DNA of 15,267 bases. It comes from Myxococcota bacterium. Its GTDB lineage: Bacteria; Myxococcota; UBA4151. Shown here one piece after another: positions 13,940 to 15,267 of this stretch. The translations under genes and the position numbers were made by a program. The DNA lies in contig JAPKCE010000013.1 in NCBI GenBank assembly GCA_028823075.1, positions 1 to 15,267 on the forward strand. The letters run 5' to 3'. Within the stretch, counting starts at the first letter, position 1. The number at the start of each line of letters is the position of its first letter. The notes beneath the pieces are model-generated. The model did no database searches, had not been told where the DNA came from, and was given only the letters and a program-made list of their open reading frames with translations.

Positions 13940-15267
13940 ATGACCGTTGTGGTTCATACCGGTGTCGTTATCGGAGTCCAAGGGCAGCTCGTCCAGGTGG
14001 AGTCCAACCTGCGTCCGGGGATTCCGTACTTTGATCTGGTGGGCCTCGCGGGCAGCGCCATTAAAGAGGCTCGCACACGCGTTGAACAAGCGGTGCGCTC
14101 CAGCGGTCTGCAATGGCCGCGCAAACGTATTGTGCTCAATTTGGCACCCGCTGAACTGCGCAAAGAGGGCAGCGCCTTAGACCTAGCCTTAGCGGTAGCT
14201 TGCCTGGCCGAAGATCAGACCATGGACGCCGAGCGACTGCGCGACGCGGTGTTTCTCGGCGAACTCTCTTTAGATGGTAGCCTGCGCGCCGTGCGCGGCG
14301 TTTTGCCGATTATCGAAGCGGCGCGGGCTCGTGGCTTGCGCTTCGCCGTCGTACCCACGGGTAACGCACATGAAGCGGACCTGGTTCCGGGCATGACAGT
14401 CATTCCGGCGAGCGATATCAAAGAGGCTTTTAATTGGTTGGAAGCGGGTATAATTCCGAGCATGCCGCCAAGGCCGAGCATCGAGGGGCGCCGCAAACAG
14501 TCGCCCGACTGGCGCGAGTTACGCGGCCAGCCCCTAGCCAAAAGAGCGGCAACGGTAGCGCTAGCAGGCGCTCACAACCTTTTGCTCACCGGGCCTCCGG
14601 GAACGGGGAAAACGCTTTTAGCACGCTGTCTTCCGGGCCTTCTTCCCGAGCTTGAAGGCGACGAACTTTTAGAAGTTCTCCGGGTGCGCTCGGTGCTTCA
14701 AGGTGAGTTTCAACTCGGCGCCGTCGAGCGGCCGTTTCGCTCGCCACATCATAGCGTCAGCACCGCCGGGCTAATCGGTGGCGGCCAACCCTTGGGCCCG
14801 GGCGAGATCACCATCGCCCATGGAGGGATTCTCTTTCTGGATGAGCTCCCAGAATTTCCTCGCCGAGCGCTGGAGAGTCTTCGCCAGCCCCTCGAAGAAG
14901 GCTGTTTGACCATCACCCGCGCCGGCTGTCGCATCACTTTTCCTGCCCGGGTTATGGTTTTGGCTGCGGCTAATCCTTGCCCTTGCGGCTTTCTCGATAG
15001 CGAAACGCGAGGCTGCGTCTGCAGCCCCTCAGCGGTGTCTCGCTACCAAGCCAGGCTAAGCGGTCCCATGCTCGATCGCATCGACCTGCAAGTGCGTATG
15101 GACAGACCCGCCGCCGGCCTGGTGCTCGAAACAACTGATAATGGGCCGAGCAGCAGCGATATGCGCGGCCTGATCAGTACCGCCAGGCAGCGCGCCATCA
15201 AACGCCAAGGCTGCCCTAACCCGCAGCTAGGCAGTGACCTTCTACGCCACGTCAAAGCAGAACCCGC
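13940..15267 (+). CDS. comM: ComM/YifB-family AAA+ ATPase (Mg-chelatase-like), 3' end beyond window
   Basis: ComM is a hexameric helicase promoting branch migration during integration of transforming DNA in Vibrio cholerae and others; YifB homologues occur in most bacteria, competent or not. The first 442 codons are present; homologues are about 500-510 residues, so some 60-70 are missing. Motifs in order: N-terminal Lon-S5-like region with GIPYFDLVGLAGSAIKEAR (27-45) and APAELRKEGSALDL (69-82); Walker A GPPGTGKT at 218-225; PFRSPHHSVSTAGLIGGG at 265-282; Walker B GGILFLDE with D301-E302; a cysteine group C347, C349, C359, C361 (NPCPCG...CVC); and RYQARLSGPMLDRIDL at 368-383. GGGAG lies 7 nt before the ATG. 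No other competence gene is visible in the window. Confidence 0.93.
   Translation, partial: MTVVVHTGVVIGVQGQLVQVESNLRPGIPYFDLVGLAGSAIKEARTRVEQAVRSSGLQWPRKRIVLNLAPAELRKEGSALDLALAVACLAEDQTMDAERLRDAVFLGELSLDGSLRAVRGVLPIIEAARARGLRFAVVPTGNAHEADLVPGMTVIPASDIKEAFNWLEAGIIPSMPPRPSIEGRRKQSPDWRELRGQPLAKRAATVALAGAHNLLLTGPPGTGKTLLARCLPGLLPELEGDELLEVLRVRSVLQGEFQLGAVERPFRSPHHSVSTAGLIGGGQPLGPGEITIAHGGILFLDELPEFPRRALESLRQPLEEGCLTITRAGCRITFPARVMVLAAANPCPCGFLDSETRGCVCSPSAVSRYQARLSGPMLDRIDLQVRMDRPAAGLVLETTDNGPSSSDMRGLISTARQRAIKRQGCPNPQLGSDLLRHVKAEP

Overview
The window looks like ordinary chromosomal DNA from a moderately GC-rich Gram-negative bacterium. A Myxococcota or Bradymonadota-like (former Deltaproteobacteria) source is my best guess. 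The reasons are a lipoprotein with an aspartate/alanine/proline-rich tail, an EGF-like cysteine cluster and PPC-like repeats, an unusual secreted metallophosphoesterase variant, a Kdo-pathway isomerase (lipopolysaccharide) and propionyl-CoA-type carboxylase genes. The lineage is inference, not proof. Nothing indicates a phage, plasmid, transposon or CRISPR array.

Layout, left to right. (1) 1-233, minus: the N-terminal part of an LD-carboxypeptidase (S66 family), cut by the window edge. (2) 387-2401, plus: a two-gene unit of a secreted metallophosphoesterase-like protein and gpsA, joined by an ATGA overlap. (3) 2402-6060, minus: dnaX (TTG start) followed by a radical SAM protein, again with an ATGA overlap; its stop directly abuts the convergent gpsA stop. 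(4) 6246-7431: an RNA-rich island. Two plus-strand tRNA-Ser genes (CGA, GGA) run almost without a gap into the SRP RNA gene. The minus-strand tadA gene overlaps the 3' end of the SRP RNA. A possible 24-residue membrane microprotein follows, then minus-strand tRNA-Ser(GCU) and tRNA-Arg(ACG) with a terminator. (5) 7502-12746, minus: a four-gene operon encoding the carboxyltransferase, biotin carboxylase and biotin carrier of a propionyl-CoA-type carboxylase, plus a large lipoprotein of unknown function. (6) 12824-13786, plus: kdsD-type arabinose-5-phosphate isomerase. (7) 13940 to the right edge, plus: comM/yifB-type AAA+ ATPase, 3' end missing.

The genes are mostly housekeeping. The RNA island concentrates translation and export functions: SRP RNA, serine tRNAs, the A34 deaminase TadA and its expected substrate tRNA-Arg(ACG). 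The carboxylase genes overlap tightly and should give one complex; the coupled lipoprotein is the unexplained member. The points most worth checking are a possible frameshift arrangement in dnaX (A-run, 7-nt spacer, 7-bp stem, -1 stop giving a 431-residue product), the 24-residue membrane microprotein, the SRP RNA/tadA antisense overlap, the tRNA-SRP RNA one-base junction, and the lipoprotein locked to a carboxylase operon. I found no strong evidence of a wholly new biological system.
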